This document shows positions 35,092-44,166 of a stretch of 64,000 nucleotides of DNA, in pieces. The translations under genes and the position numbers were made by a program. The stretch comes from Pigmentiphaga sp. (lineage in GTDB: Bacteria > Pseudomonadota > Gammaproteobacteria > Burkholderiales > Burkholderiaceae_B). Under the pieces are notes generated by a model that did no database searches, was not told the DNA's origin, and saw only the letters and a list, made by a program, of their open reading frames with translations. How positions within the stretch are numbered: position 1 is the stretch's first letter; every line of letters begins with the position of its first letter. The DNA lies in NCBI GenBank assembly GCA_023228945.1, contig JALOAI010000023.1, forward strand, positions 25,580 to 89,579, given 5' to 3'.

Positions 35092-36498
35092 TCAGTCGGG
35101 CAGCACCTTGCCGGGATTCATGAGGTCCAGGGGGTCGAGCGCGGCCTTGATGCTGCGCATGACCTCCAGCGCCTCGCCATGCTCCAGGCGCAGGAACTCG
35201 CGCTTGCCCAGGCCCACCCCATGCTCGCCGGTGCAGGTGCCGCCGCAGGCGATGGCGCGCTCCACCAGGCGGCGGTTGACACCTTCGGCCCGCTCGACTT
35301 CGGCGGGATCGTCGGGGTCGATCAGCAAGACCATGTGGAAGTTGCCATCGCCCACGTGGCCCAGCACCGGCGCGGTAATGCCCGCCTCGGCGGCGTCGGC
35401 CCGGGCGGCCTCGATGCAATCGGCCAGGTCGGTGAGCGGCACGCACACATCGGTGGTCATCATGCGTTTGGGGCGCTGGTAGGCCATGCACGCGTAGGCA
35501 CAATCGTGGCGGGCGCGCCAAAGCCGGGCCCGCTCTTCGGGGGCCGTCGACCATTCGAAGGCATCGCCACCGTGGTCGGCGCAAAGCTCCTCGACGACGC
35601 CGGCGTCCTCGCGAGTACGCGCGGGCGAGCCGTGGAACTCGAAGAACAGGTGCGGCACCAGCGGCAGATCGAGCTTGGAATAGCGATTGACGGCGTCGAT
35701 CATGACTTCGTCGAGGAGCTCGACGCGAGCCACGCCGATACCGGCCTGCATCACCGCCACCGCGGTATCCACCGCCGCGCGCAAACTGGTAAAGCGGCAG
35801 GTGGCGGATGTCACGTCTTCCGGCCGCGGGTACAGCCTCAGGGTGATCTCGGTGACGATGCCCAGGGTGCCTTCGGCGCCGACGAACAAATGGGTGAGGT
35901 CGTAGCCGGCCGAGGATTTGCGCGCCCGGTTGCCGGTGCGGATGATGCGGCCGTCGGCCAGTACGACCTCCAGCCCGCGCACGGCATCGGCCATGGTGCC
36001 GTAGCGCACGGTATTCGTACCGCTGGCCCGGGTGGAAGTCATGCCGCCGATGGTGGCGTCTGCCCCCGGATCGACGGTGAAGAACAGGCCAGTGTCCTTC
36101 AATTGTTCATTCAAGGCACGCCGCTGCAGGCCCGGCTGCACCACGCAATCGAAATTGCCCGGATGCACCGCCAGCAGCTGGTTCATCTGGCTGGTGTCGA
36201 TGACCACTCCGCCCTGCACCGGGATCAAGGCGCCTTCCACCGACGAGCCGGCGCCGAAAGGGATCATGGGCAGGCGGTGCTGGTGGCAGATCCGCGCCAC
36301 CGCCGACACCTCGGCGGTACTTTGCGGAAACACCACGGCATCGGGCATCTGCGGATGATGCCAGGATTCGTCGCGGCCGTGGATGGCGCGCACGGACTCG
36401 CCCCTGGAGGCGCGATCCCCGAGCAGTTCACGCAATTGCGCGAACGCCAGGGCCAGCCGCTCGTCGCGGCCGGGCTGCGATACGGCGTTCTCGCTCAT
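35092..36498 (-). CDS. FAD-linked D-lactate/2-hydroxyacid dehydrogenase (GlcD/LDHD type)
   Basis: 468 aa vanillyl-alcohol-oxidase-fold flavoprotein. The FAD-binding PCMH domain (about 50-230) has IPFGAGSSVEG, VDPGADATIGGMTSTRASGTNTVRYG and GYDLTHLFVGAEGTLGIVTE. The substrate domain contains the metal-binding GHVGDGNFHM and the CTGEHGVGLGKREF motif, typical of D-lactate and related D-2-hydroxyacid dehydrogenases. It begins two bases after the stop of the TRAP receptor gene, so it is part of the same transcript and probably oxidises the imported 2-hydroxy acid. Confidence 0.9.
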   Translation of the reverse strand: MSENAVSQPGRDERLALAFAQLRELLGDRASRGESVRAIHGRDESWHHPQMPDAVVFPQSTAEVSAVARICHQHRLPMIPFGAGSSVEGALIPVQGGVVIDTSQMNQLLAVHPGNFDCVVQPGLQRRALNEQLKDTGLFFTVDPGADATIGGMTSTRASGTNTVRYGTMADAVRGLEVVLADGRIIRTGNRARKSSAGYDLTHLFVGAEGTLGIVTEITLRLYPRPEDVTSATCRFTSLRAAVDTAVAVMQAGIGVARVELLDEVMIDAVNRYSKLDLPLVPHLFFEFHGSPARTREDAGVVEELCADHGGDAFEWSTAPEERARLWRARHDCAYACMAYQRPKRMMTTDVCVPLTDLADCIEAARADAAEAGITAPVLGHVGDGNFHMVLLIDPDDPAEVERAEGVNRRLVERAIACGGTCTGEHGVGLGKREFLRLEHGEALEVMRSIKAALDPLDLMNPGKVLPD

Positions 36499-36500
36499 GT

Positions 36501-37526
36501 TCAGCCTTCCGCCTTCACTTTGGCGATCTCGTCTTTGAAGGTTTGGAGCGCGGCCTCACCGTCGACGCCAAGCTTCTTCATGCGCTCGACCCAGTCGTCC
36601 TTGAGCTTGTCGCCCTCGGCACGGATGCGGGCGACTTCGTCGTCGGAAGCCACCACGATGTTGTAGCCCGCGGCCTTCATTTTGTCCCAGGCGTCGTTCT
36701 CGACTTTGTCCCAGGCCTTGCCCGAGAGCCGCGCAAAGGCCTCGCCCGAGACCTCGTCGATCGCCTTGCGGTCGCGCTCTTCGAGCGAGTTGTACACGCG
36801 GGGATTCATGATGAGATAGTGGGTGTCGCGGTACAGGCCGCCCGGAATCCGATAGGCGTTCTTGAGGATGGGATCCATGCGGAAGCTGTAGACCGAATCC
36901 GAGTTGAACATCACGCCGTCGACCACCCCGCGCGAGAGCAGCTCGTAGGCCTCGCTGGCCGAAGCGAACTGCGGCACCACGCCCAGCCGGCTGGAGATGT
37001 CCTGCACGATGCCGCCGGTGGCGCGCAGGCGCATGCCATTGAGGTCTTCGAGCTTCTCGACCGGCTTGCCCTCGCGGGTGTAGACATGGCCGGGCCCGTG
37101 GGTGTACAGGCCCAGCAGCTTGGTGCCCTTGAACTCGTCGAGCTTGGCGAAATGCTCCTGGTGGGTGCGCCAGTAGGCCACCGCGGCGCTCTCGGCGTCG
37201 TCGGCATAGCCCGGGAAGGTCATGCCGTAGGCCGACGGAAAGCGATCCGCGGTATAGGCCTGGACGCTGAGCGCGGCATCGGCCACGCCATCGCGCACGA
37301 GGTCGAAGTGCGCGGGCGGGCGGCCCAGGGCGGGCAGCAATTGGACCTTGACCCGGCCCTCGGTGGCCTCGGCCACGTTGTTCGCCCAAGGCTGGAGGAT
37401 CTCGGTGGTGATGGGGTGGGTGGGCGGCAGCCAATTGGAGAACCGCAGCGTGGTCTGGGCCTGGGCCAGCGAGGCGGCGGACGACAGGGCCACCAATCCG
37501 GCGGCGAATAGCGTTTTGGCGAACAT
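36501..37526 (-). CDS. TRAP transporter substrate-binding protein (DctP family)
   Basis: 341 aa with a signal peptide ending AQAQ (about residue 24). The mature protein has LRFSNWLPPTHPITTEIL and the conserved Arg loop LNGMRLRATGG that pairs with the ligand carboxylate. It then has the long DctP helix region (PNRVYNSLEERDRKAIDEV-like). The order is receptor, large and small permease upstream on the minus strand, then the flavoprotein downstream. The predicted substrate is a 2-hydroxy or keto acid, inferred from the flanking dehydrogenase. Confidence 0.92.
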   Translation of the reverse strand: MFAKTLFAAGLVALSSAASLAQAQTTLRFSNWLPPTHPITTEILQPWANNVAEATEGRVKVQLLPALGRPPAHFDLVRDGVADAALSVQAYTADRFPSAYGMTFPGYADDAESAAVAYWRTHQEHFAKLDEFKGTKLLGLYTHGPGHVYTREGKPVEKLEDLNGMRLRATGGIVQDISSRLGVVPQFASASEAYELLSRGVVDGVMFNSDSVYSFRMDPILKNAYRIPGGLYRDTHYLIMNPRVYNSLEERDRKAIDEVSGEAFARLSGKAWDKVENDAWDKMKAAGYNIVVASDDEVARIRAEGDKLKDDWVERMKKLGVDGEAALQTFKDEIAKVKAEG

Positions 37527-37555
37527 GGGTGTCTCCTTGCTCTGAATGGAACGGA

Positions 37556-38849
37556 CTACAAGCGGTTGGGAAGGAACAGCACGATGGCGGGCACCGCCGC
37601 CAACAGCGCCAGGCGAAAGACATCGGCCACGACGAAAGGCATCACGCCGCGCACGATGGTGGCTGTGGATACGCCGGGCAGGGTCGCGCGCAGCACGAAA
37701 ATATTCATCCCGATGGGCGGCGTGATCAGACTGACTTCAGTGACCACCACAACGATGATGCCGAACCAGATCGGGTCGTAGCCATAGTTCATCATCAAGG
37801 GGAAGAAGATCGGCACCGTCAGCAGCATCATCGACATGCTCTCGAGCACCAGGCCGAGCACGATGTACACCAGCAGCACGCCGATCAGCACTTCGGTGGG
37901 CGTGAGGTTCATCACCCGAACGCCGTGCTCGATGGCCTGCAGCAGGCCGCCCACGTTGACGAAGTTGGAGAAGATCAGCGCGCCGATCACGACCGCGAAC
38001 AGCATCGCCGTCATGCGCGCGGTCTCGGCCAGCACCTCGAAGCATTCTCGCAATCGCATGCCGCCGCGCACGATGGCGAACAGGCCCGCGAACCCGGCGC
38101 CGATGCCGGCGGCCTCGGTGGAGGTGAACACGCCCAGGTAGATGCCGCCGATCACCACCAGGAACAGCACCGCCACGCCCCACACCCGGCGCAGCACGCG
38201 CAGGCGGTCGAGCCAGCTGGTGCGCTCGCCCGGCGGGCCCGCCGCGGGATCGAACAGGGTCACGAGGTAGGCCGCGCCGCAATAGAACAACAGGCCAAGG
38301 GCGCCCGGAATGATGCCGGCGATGAACAGCTTGCCAATGTCGGTATTGGTCATGATGCCGTAGAGCACCAGAGCCACCGAGGGGGGGAATCAGAATACCG
38401 AGCGTGCCGCCCGCCGCGATCGAGCCAGTGGCCAGCGAATCCTTGTAGCCGAACTTGCGCATCGACGGCATGGTGACTCGCGACATCGTGGCCGCCGTGG
38501 CCAGGCTGGAGCCGCACACCGCCGAGAAGCCCGCGCAGGCCATCAGGGTGGATAGCGACAGACCGCCCCGGAAATGTCCCACCAGCGCGTAGGCCGCGGA
38601 GTAAAGATCCTCGGACAAGCGAGCCCGGGTGATGAAGTTGCCCATCAGGATGAACAACGGCAACACCGCGAGGTTGTAGCTGAGCGCAGTATCGAACGCC
38701 GTTTGCCCGACCATGGCGAGCGCGCCGGGCCAACCCACGACCATGCCGAAGCCAATGAAGCCGCCGATGGCCATGGCCAAGGCGATGGGCACGCCGATGG
38801 CGGCCAGGGCGGCCAGCGTGAGCAGGCCGACCAACAACGTGGAGGTCAT
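37556..38849 (-). pseudogene. TRAP transporter large permease (DctM), frameshifted in a G7/C7 tract
   Basis: The frame starts at 38849 with MTSTLLVGLLTLAALAAIGV and is collinear with DctM up to GGTLGILIPP. The coding strand then has seven Cs (38387-38381) where six are needed for ILIPPSVALVLYGIM, and the correct sequence continues in the next frame to the stop at 37556 (...AIVLFLPNRL). With one C removed it would be a normal 430-residue permease like the paralogue at 45858-47150, which reads ILIPPSTLLVIYGIM here. The cause may be a true mutation, a phase-variable homopolymer, or a base-calling error. The rest of the gene shows no decay. The start overlaps the small permease stop by 1 bp. Confidence 0.88.
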
Positions 38850-39394
38850 CACGATGCCTGCCCTCCCGGGGTCGAGCCGGCATCGCCGACGATCGCCTGC
38901 CGCCACTGCTGGGCGCCGTGAAGCAGGAAGATCAGCGCCGAGACGCCAGCGCACAGCGCAATGAACAACGCCACCGGACCCACCGGAATCCGCAGGAATG
39001 GCGTGGTGTCGCCGTAATTGATCACCGTGACCGCTTTTTCGGCCACCCGCCAGGCGATCACGCCCATGCCCACCGCGCTGATCCATTCGATCACGCCACG
39101 CACCATCGGCCGCGCACGGCCGCGCATGAGATGATCGAAATAATCCAGCCGAATGTGCTCGTCGCGCGCCGTGACCAGCGGCATCGCCGCGAACACCGTA
39201 ATACCCATTGCGAGTTCGATGATCTCGGCCGCGCCGGGAACCGGCGAGTTGAAGAGGTAGCGGCCGGTGACGTCGATCAGCATCAGAAACATAATGCCCG
39301 CCAGCGCCACGGCAGCGCACAAGGCTGCTGCAAAGCCCGCGGCACGGGCGAGGCCGGGCCAGAAGCCCGTGAAATGTCCTGAAGTCTCGGACAT
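38849..39394 (-). CDS. TRAP transporter small permease (DctQ)
   Basis: 181 aa with four predicted membrane segments and the DctQ pattern FLMLIDVTGRYLFNSPVPGAAEI in the first half. It lies immediately upstream of the large permease gene (1-bp overlap) and is the first gene of the TRAP operon. The 206-bp gap to the hydantoinase gene upstream leaves it open whether the two are cotranscribed. Confidence 0.88.
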   Translation of the reverse strand: MSETSGHFTGFWPGLARAAGFAAALCAAVALAGIMFLMLIDVTGRYLFNSPVPGAAEIIELAMGITVFAAMPLVTARDEHIRLDYFDHLMRGRARPMVRGVIEWISAVGMGVIAWRVAEKAVTVINYGDTTPFLRIPVGPVALFIALCAGVSALIFLLHGAQQWRQAIVGDAGSTPGGQAS

Positions 39395-39600
39395 GCTGTC
39401 TCCTGAGTAGGGTCCGCGCGCCCACGCTTCCGGAGCGGGACACAGCCTTTATTGTTGCCTTGCCGCCCGGGTTCGACGATCAAGGAGAAGCTATTCTATC
39501 CGAGTTGCCCGCACCGCTCCGGCCCCGGGGACCGGAACCTTTCTGCCGCAACCGGGGTTGACCGCGTCGGGCATGGCGCCGCTTGTCTCTTGATGCGGGA

Positions 39601-41034
39601 TCATTTGCCGCCGGCCAGGGCGGCCACGCCGGGGCGCGGCGGCAGCGGCCGGTCACAGGGCACGACACGGCCACGCCCCGGCTCGGCGGCGATTCTGCCC
39701 TGCGCGAACAGCACTTCGCCGCGTCCCACCACCCATTCCGGCCAGCCGCGCACCCGCATGCCCTCATAAGGTGTGTAATCGGCGCGATGATGCAAGCCGT
39801 CGTTGCTGACCACCCGTTCATCGTCGGGGTTCCAGACCACGATGTCGGCATCCGCGCCCACCATCAGGCTGCCCTTGCGCGGATACAGGCCATACAGCCG
39901 GGCGGCCTGAGTGGCGCCCAGCGCCACGAACTGCGGCCAGCTCAAACGTCCCGCCAATACGCCCTCGGACACCAGCAGCGGCAGGCGGGTTTCCACGCCC
40001 GGCAGGCCGTTCGGGATGCAAGTGAAGTCGCGCCCCAGCCCGGCGGCCTTGCCCAGGGGGTCGGCAAAGCCGAAGGGACAATGATCGGACGACACGACAT
40101 CGAACTGTCCGGTGGCGAGCGCGGCCCAGAGGCCCTCGCGGCTGCGGTCGTCGCGCGGCGGCGGGCTGCAGACGTATTTGGCTCCTTCGTGGGCGTCGCC
40201 ATGCAGGTCGGCGGCCGTGAGGAGCAGATACTGCGGACAGGTTTCGGCATGCACGTGCAACCCGCGCGCCCGCGCCGCGGCGATCTGCGCCACGGTTTCG
40301 GGCGACGACACATGCACGATGAGAAACGGCACATCGACCAGCTCGGCTAGAGCCATCGCGCGAAATGCCGCCTCCCGCTCGACCAGCATCGGCCGCGATG
40401 CGGCGTGCTCATGCGGCGCTACACGACCGGCGGCCAACAGTTGATCGGTCAACCAGTCGATGCAGTCGGCGTTTTCGGCATGGACCATGGTCATGGCGCC
40501 CTCGCGCCGCGCCACGGCCAGCACCTCCAGTATCTGGCGGTCGGTGAGGCGCATGCCTTCGTAGGTCATGTAGACCTTGAACGACGTACATCCTTGCTCG
40601 ATCACGGCCGGAATTTCGTGCGCCAACGCATGCGCATGGGGCTCGGCCAGCACCATATGAAAAGCCACGTCGAGGCGGCTGCGACTTTCGGCGCGACGGC
40701 GATACTCGGCCAGGGTCTCGGGCAAGGCGATGCCGGACTCCTGCACGGCGAAAGGCACGAGCGTGGTGGTGCCGCCGCACAGCGCCGACAGGCTGGCCGA
40801 ATCGAAATCGTCCGCGAGGCGCACACCGGCCGGCATGGGCTGCTCGATATGGCAATGCGAGTCGATCCCGCCCGGCGTCACGACACGACCGGAAGCATCG
40901 ATTTCGACCTTTGCCGCCGGCAGGTCGCGCCCCAGCGCGACAATGCGCCCATCACGCACGCCGATGTCGTAGTACGCCATACCCTCGGCCGTGGCCACAT
41001 GGCCATGGCGCACGGCCAGATCCAACTTGCTCAT
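39601..41034 (-). CDS. Dihydropyrimidinase/hydantoinase-family amidohydrolase
   Basis: 477 aa cyclic amidohydrolase. The metal ligands HCH are at 60-62 (GGIDSHCHIEQP) and the carboxylated bridging Lys is Lys153 (CTSFKVYMTYEG). Further His are in MVHAENAD, HVSSPET and HAETCPQYL, and the catalytic Asp is in SSDHCPFG. This is the complete set for an active D-hydantoinase or dihydropyrimidinase. It opens cyclic diamides to N-carbamoyl acids. No carbamoylase or dihydropyrimidine dehydrogenase is adjacent, so the substrate may not be a pyrimidine. It lies upstream of the first TRAP operon. Confidence 0.9.
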   Translation of the reverse strand: MSKLDLAVRHGHVATAEGMAYYDIGVRDGRIVALGRDLPAAKVEIDASGRVVTPGGIDSHCHIEQPMPAGVRLADDFDSASLSALCGGTTTLVPFAVQESGIALPETLAEYRRRAESRSRLDVAFHMVLAEPHAHALAHEIPAVIEQGCTSFKVYMTYEGMRLTDRQILEVLAVARREGAMTMVHAENADCIDWLTDQLLAAGRVAPHEHAASRPMLVEREAAFRAMALAELVDVPFLIVHVSSPETVAQIAAARARGLHVHAETCPQYLLLTAADLHGDAHEGAKYVCSPPPRDDRSREGLWAALATGQFDVVSSDHCPFGFADPLGKAAGLGRDFTCIPNGLPGVETRLPLLVSEGVLAGRLSWPQFVALGATQAARLYGLYPRKGSLMVGADADIVVWNPDDERVVSNDGLHHRADYTPYEGMRVRGWPEWVVGRGEVLFAQGRIAAEPGRGRVVPCDRPLPPRPGVAALAGGK

Positions 41035-41192
41035 CCCGCTTCTCCCGCAGCCTGCGTTCCGTCAAACCTGCGCAGGGTAGCCGACTGCGGAGCGCTCTGG
41101 CCAGACTATCAGGGATATCCCCAGGATCGTCGATCCCCCATTGACCTCGCCGGTATCTCCGCCAACAATCGCCACGCACCCGCCGATCATGT

Positions 41193-41438
41193 CAGCCTCC
41201 GCCCGGCCGCCCGAAGGAGGCTGAAGCCCCCTCGGGGGGCAGCGAACCACGTGAGCGTGGGGGCGGTTTCATCTCAGTCTCCGCCCGGCCGCCCGAAGGA
41301 GACTGAAGCCCCCTCGGGGGGCAGCGAACCACGTGAGCGTGGGGGCGGTTTCATCTCAGCCTCCGCCCGGCCGCCCGCAGGAGGCTGAAGCCCCCTCGGG
41401 GGGCAGCGAATGAAGTGAGCGTGGGGGCGGCTTCATCC
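41193..41438. repeat. Three tandem 82-bp hairpin-rich repeats
   Basis: Units start at 41193, 41275 and 41357 and are nearly identical. Each contains an 8-bp stem CAGCCTCC...GGAGGCTG, then GCCCCC-TCG-GGGGGC, then (units 1 and 2) CCACG-TGAG-CGTGG. In unit 2 the first stem is CAGTCTCC...GGAGACTG: both arms changed so that pairing is kept. An inverted relative lies at 47158-47200. The array fills the divergent region between hydantoinase and AraC genes; only 158 bp of unique sequence separate it from the hydantoinase start and 11 bp from the AraC start. Confidence 0.9.
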
Positions 41439-41449
41439 TAGGATCCCTC

Positions 41450-42400
41450 ATGCTGCCCACCGAAGTCCGTTCGCAAAGCCTGCGGCACTGGCACCAGATC
41501 ACCAATTCGAACTTCCTCGAACTGGAATGCCTCGCGCCCGATCGGCCCGATTTCTACTGCACCGCGCTGCTGGCCCGATTTGGCGACAGCCTGGCCGCCG
41601 AACTGCGCCTGAGCGCCATGCGCGTGATACGGCGACGCCATACGGCGGAAAACAGCACTCTGCCCTACTTCAAATTGTTCTGGCAATTGGCGGGAGAAAG
41701 CCGGATCGAACAAGGCGGCCAAGACGCCCTGCTCAAGCCGGGCATGTGGTCGGTCTACGATACGTCGCGCGCCTATCAGATCGACGCCAGCGACCATTCC
41801 CGCTCGCTGGTGCTGCTGGTGCCCCAGCACGAAAGCCAGGGATGGACGCCGGCGGTCCGGGCTTTGTCCGGCAAGGCGCTGCCGGGCGGCGGCACGCCGC
41901 ATATCGTACTGTCCAGCCTCGCCACGCTGTTGCGCGACCCCACGCCACTCGACGCGGATAGCCAGCATGCGCTGCAGGATGCCACCGTATCGCTGCTCGA
42001 GCGCGCCTTGCAGTCGCAGGCGCGCTCCATCCTGCCCGCCGGCGGCGAGGGGCCGCGCCTCGATCGCATCAAGCGATATCTGCACGAGCATCTGGCCGAT
42101 CCCGAGCTCAGCGTCGACCAGGCCGCACGCCAGCTCGGCATGTCGCGCCGCACACTCTACAACGTCTTCGTGAGCACCGGTACCACGCCTCGCGCCTACA
42201 TCCAGCAGGCTCGCCTCGAACGCGCCTGCGAGCTGCTGTCGGAGCCCGCCTGGCGCGACACGCCGGTAGCCGAGATCGCACGCCACAGCGGCTTTGCCGA
42301 CCCGGCCCATTTCAGCCGCGCCTTCGTCGCCCGGCACCGCGTGCCGCCGGCGATCTGGCGCACCCAGCGCCTGGGCCACCGGCATGCGGACTTTCCCTAG
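41450..42400 (+). CDS. AraC-family transcriptional regulator (FeaR-like layout)
   Basis: 316 aa. The N-terminal 190 residues look like the AraC-binding-like domain of FeaR/NahR-type activators (LLKPGMWSVYDTSRAYQID, SLVLLVPQ). The C-terminal 100 residues carry the double HTH: LSVDQAARQLGMSRRTLYNVF and VAEIARHSGFADPAHFSRAF. It stands upstream of an aldehyde dehydrogenase in the same orientation, the arrangement seen for feaR-feaB-type aromatic amine/aldehyde catabolism. Its start is only 11 bp from the tandem repeats, so the promoter must lie in or beyond them. Confidence 0.87.
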   Translation: MLPTEVRSQSLRHWHQITNSNFLELECLAPDRPDFYCTALLARFGDSLAAELRLSAMRVIRRRHTAENSTLPYFKLFWQLAGESRIEQGGQDALLKPGMWSVYDTSRAYQIDASDHSRSLVLLVPQHESQGWTPAVRALSGKALPGGGTPHIVLSSLATLLRDPTPLDADSQHALQDATVSLLERALQSQARSILPAGGEGPRLDRIKRYLHEHLADPELSVDQAARQLGMSRRTLYNVFVSTGTTPRAYIQQARLERACELLSEPAWRDTPVAEIARHSGFADPAHFSRAFVARHRVPPAIWRTQRLGHRHADFP

Positions 42401-42578
42401 GTCTGCGCAAACAGGCAAGGGCACTGCACGCAGGGTCAAGTCGGCGGCCACCCGGGACGGCTAGATTATCTTCATCCTTCATCGCCAAGGCGCTCGTTCG
42501 CCCTGTGCCGGGCCGCGGCCGCGCCAGCCGGCGTCGCCACGCGACGCAACTGGCCGCCACTTCACAGGAGACTGTCCC

Positions 42579-44060
42579 ATGACACCCATCGAACAAGCCC
42601 GCGCCGCCATACGCCAACAGATGCTGATCGGGGGCGAGTGGCGCAAAGCCCAGGACGACGCCACCTTCGATGTGTTCGACCCAGCCACCGGCAATGTCAT
42701 CGCCCAGGTGCCCGCCGCCAGCGCCGCCGATGTCGATGCCGCCGTCGGAGCGGCCCGCGAAGCCTTGCAATCCGCCGAATGGCGGCACATGCTGCCCGCC
42801 GCGCGCGAACGCATTCTGTTGCGGCTGGCCGATCTGGTCGAAGCTCACGGCGAAGAGCTGGCCGCGCTCGAAACCCTCAACCAAGGCAAGCTGCTGCCGT
42901 GGTCGCAAGCGATCGAAGTGGGCGGCAGCGCGCAATGGCTGCGCTACATGGCCGGTTGGGCCACCAAGATCGAAGGCACGACCTTCGACACCTCGATCGC
43001 CTTTCCGCCGGGCGTGCGCTATCGCACGTATACCCAGCGCGTGCCGGTGGGCGTGGTCGGCGCCATCGTGCCCTGGAACTTCCCGCTGGCAATGGCCGTG
43101 TGGAAGATCGCTCCCGCGCTGGCCTGCGGCTGCACGGTGGTGCTCAAGCCGGCCGAAGAAACCCCGCTCACCGCGCTGCGCCTGGCCGAACTGGCGCTGG
43201 AGGCCGGCGTGCCACGCGGGGTGCTCAATGTCATTACCGGCGACGGCGAGACCACCGGCGCCGCGCTCGTCCGCCATCCCGGCGTAGACAAGATCGCCTT
43301 TACCGGTTCCACCGAGGTCGGACGCCTGATCGGCGCGCAGTGCGGTCAGGATATCCGCCGGGTGGCGCTGGAGCTGGGCGGCAAGAGCCCCGTCATCGTG
43401 CTCGACGACATGGACGTGGAAGCCGCGGTGATGGGGGCCGCGGGCGCCATCTTCTTCAATCACGGCCAGGTGTGCACAGCCGGTTCGCGGCTATACGTGG
43501 CCAAGCCGCTCTACGAAAAAGTCGTGGCCGGCGTCGCCGCCGCGGCCGAAGGCACCGTGCTGGGCGGCGGCTTCGACGCCAACGCCCAGATGGGACCGAT
43601 GGTCTCGGCCCGCCACCGCGACCGCGTCATGCAACTCATCGACACCGCCGGCCCCGAAGGCGGCGAAGTCGTCGCGGGCGGTAAGCGCGGCGAAGGCTCC
43701 GGCTACTTCGTGCGCCCCACCGTGGTGGCCAATACGGCCAACAAGCCCCTTACCCTGGTGCGTGAAGAAGTCTTCGGCCCCGTGCTGGTGGCCATGCCGT
43801 TCAGCGATATCAACGATGTTCTGCGCCAGGCCAACGACAGCCGCTACGGCCTGGGCGCCAGCGTCTGGACCCACCGCCTCGATCGCGCCCAGCACGCCAT
43901 CGATCAACTCGAGGCCGGCACGGTCTGGGTCAACACCCACAACATGGTCGACCCCGCCATGCCATTCGGCGGCTTCAAGGCCTCCGGCATCGGCCGCGAA
44001 CACGGGCGCAGCGCCATCGACGGCTATACCGAACTGAAGTCTGTGTGCATCGCCTATTGA
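42579..44060 (+). CDS. Aldehyde dehydrogenase (phenylacetaldehyde dehydrogenase-like)
   Basis: 493 aa NAD-dependent aldehyde dehydrogenase. The cofactor segment is VPWNFPLAMAVWKIAPALACG, with KPAEETPLTAL and FTGSTEVGRLIG. The general base is Glu265 (ELGGKSP) and the nucleophile is Cys299 (GQVCTAGSR). FNHGQVCTAGSRLYV resembles phenylacetaldehyde and 4-hydroxyphenylacetaldehyde dehydrogenases; with the FeaR-like regulator upstream, oxidation of an arylacetaldehyde is a reasonable guess. CAGGAGA precedes the ATG. A TRAP transporter follows 106 bp downstream. Confidence 0.9.
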   Translation: MTPIEQARAAIRQQMLIGGEWRKAQDDATFDVFDPATGNVIAQVPAASAADVDAAVGAAREALQSAEWRHMLPAARERILLRLADLVEAHGEELAALETLNQGKLLPWSQAIEVGGSAQWLRYMAGWATKIEGTTFDTSIAFPPGVRYRTYTQRVPVGVVGAIVPWNFPLAMAVWKIAPALACGCTVVLKPAEETPLTALRLAELALEAGVPRGVLNVITGDGETTGAALVRHPGVDKIAFTGSTEVGRLIGAQCGQDIRRVALELGGKSPVIVLDDMDVEAAVMGAAGAIFFNHGQVCTAGSRLYVAKPLYEKVVAGVAAAAEGTVLGGGFDANAQMGPMVSARHRDRVMQLIDTAGPEGGEVVAGGKRGEGSGYFVRPTVVANTANKPLTLVREEVFGPVLVAMPFSDINDVLRQANDSRYGLGASVWTHRLDRAQHAIDQLEAGTVWVNTHNMVDPAMPFGGFKASGIGREHGRSAIDGYTELKSVCIAY

Positions 44061-44166
44061 TGATCTTTCCGTCCCGGCCCGCTTCCCGCGGCGCCCGGCC
44101 GGCCTGGCATAACCCTCGGCGGCATCGCACCGGGGGCTCCACCATAACCCCGAAGGGAGACACCCC

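Noticed and set aside
41193..41438. CRISPR array
   Set aside because: The three repeats are 82 bp and directly abutting with no unique spacers, and no cas genes are near.
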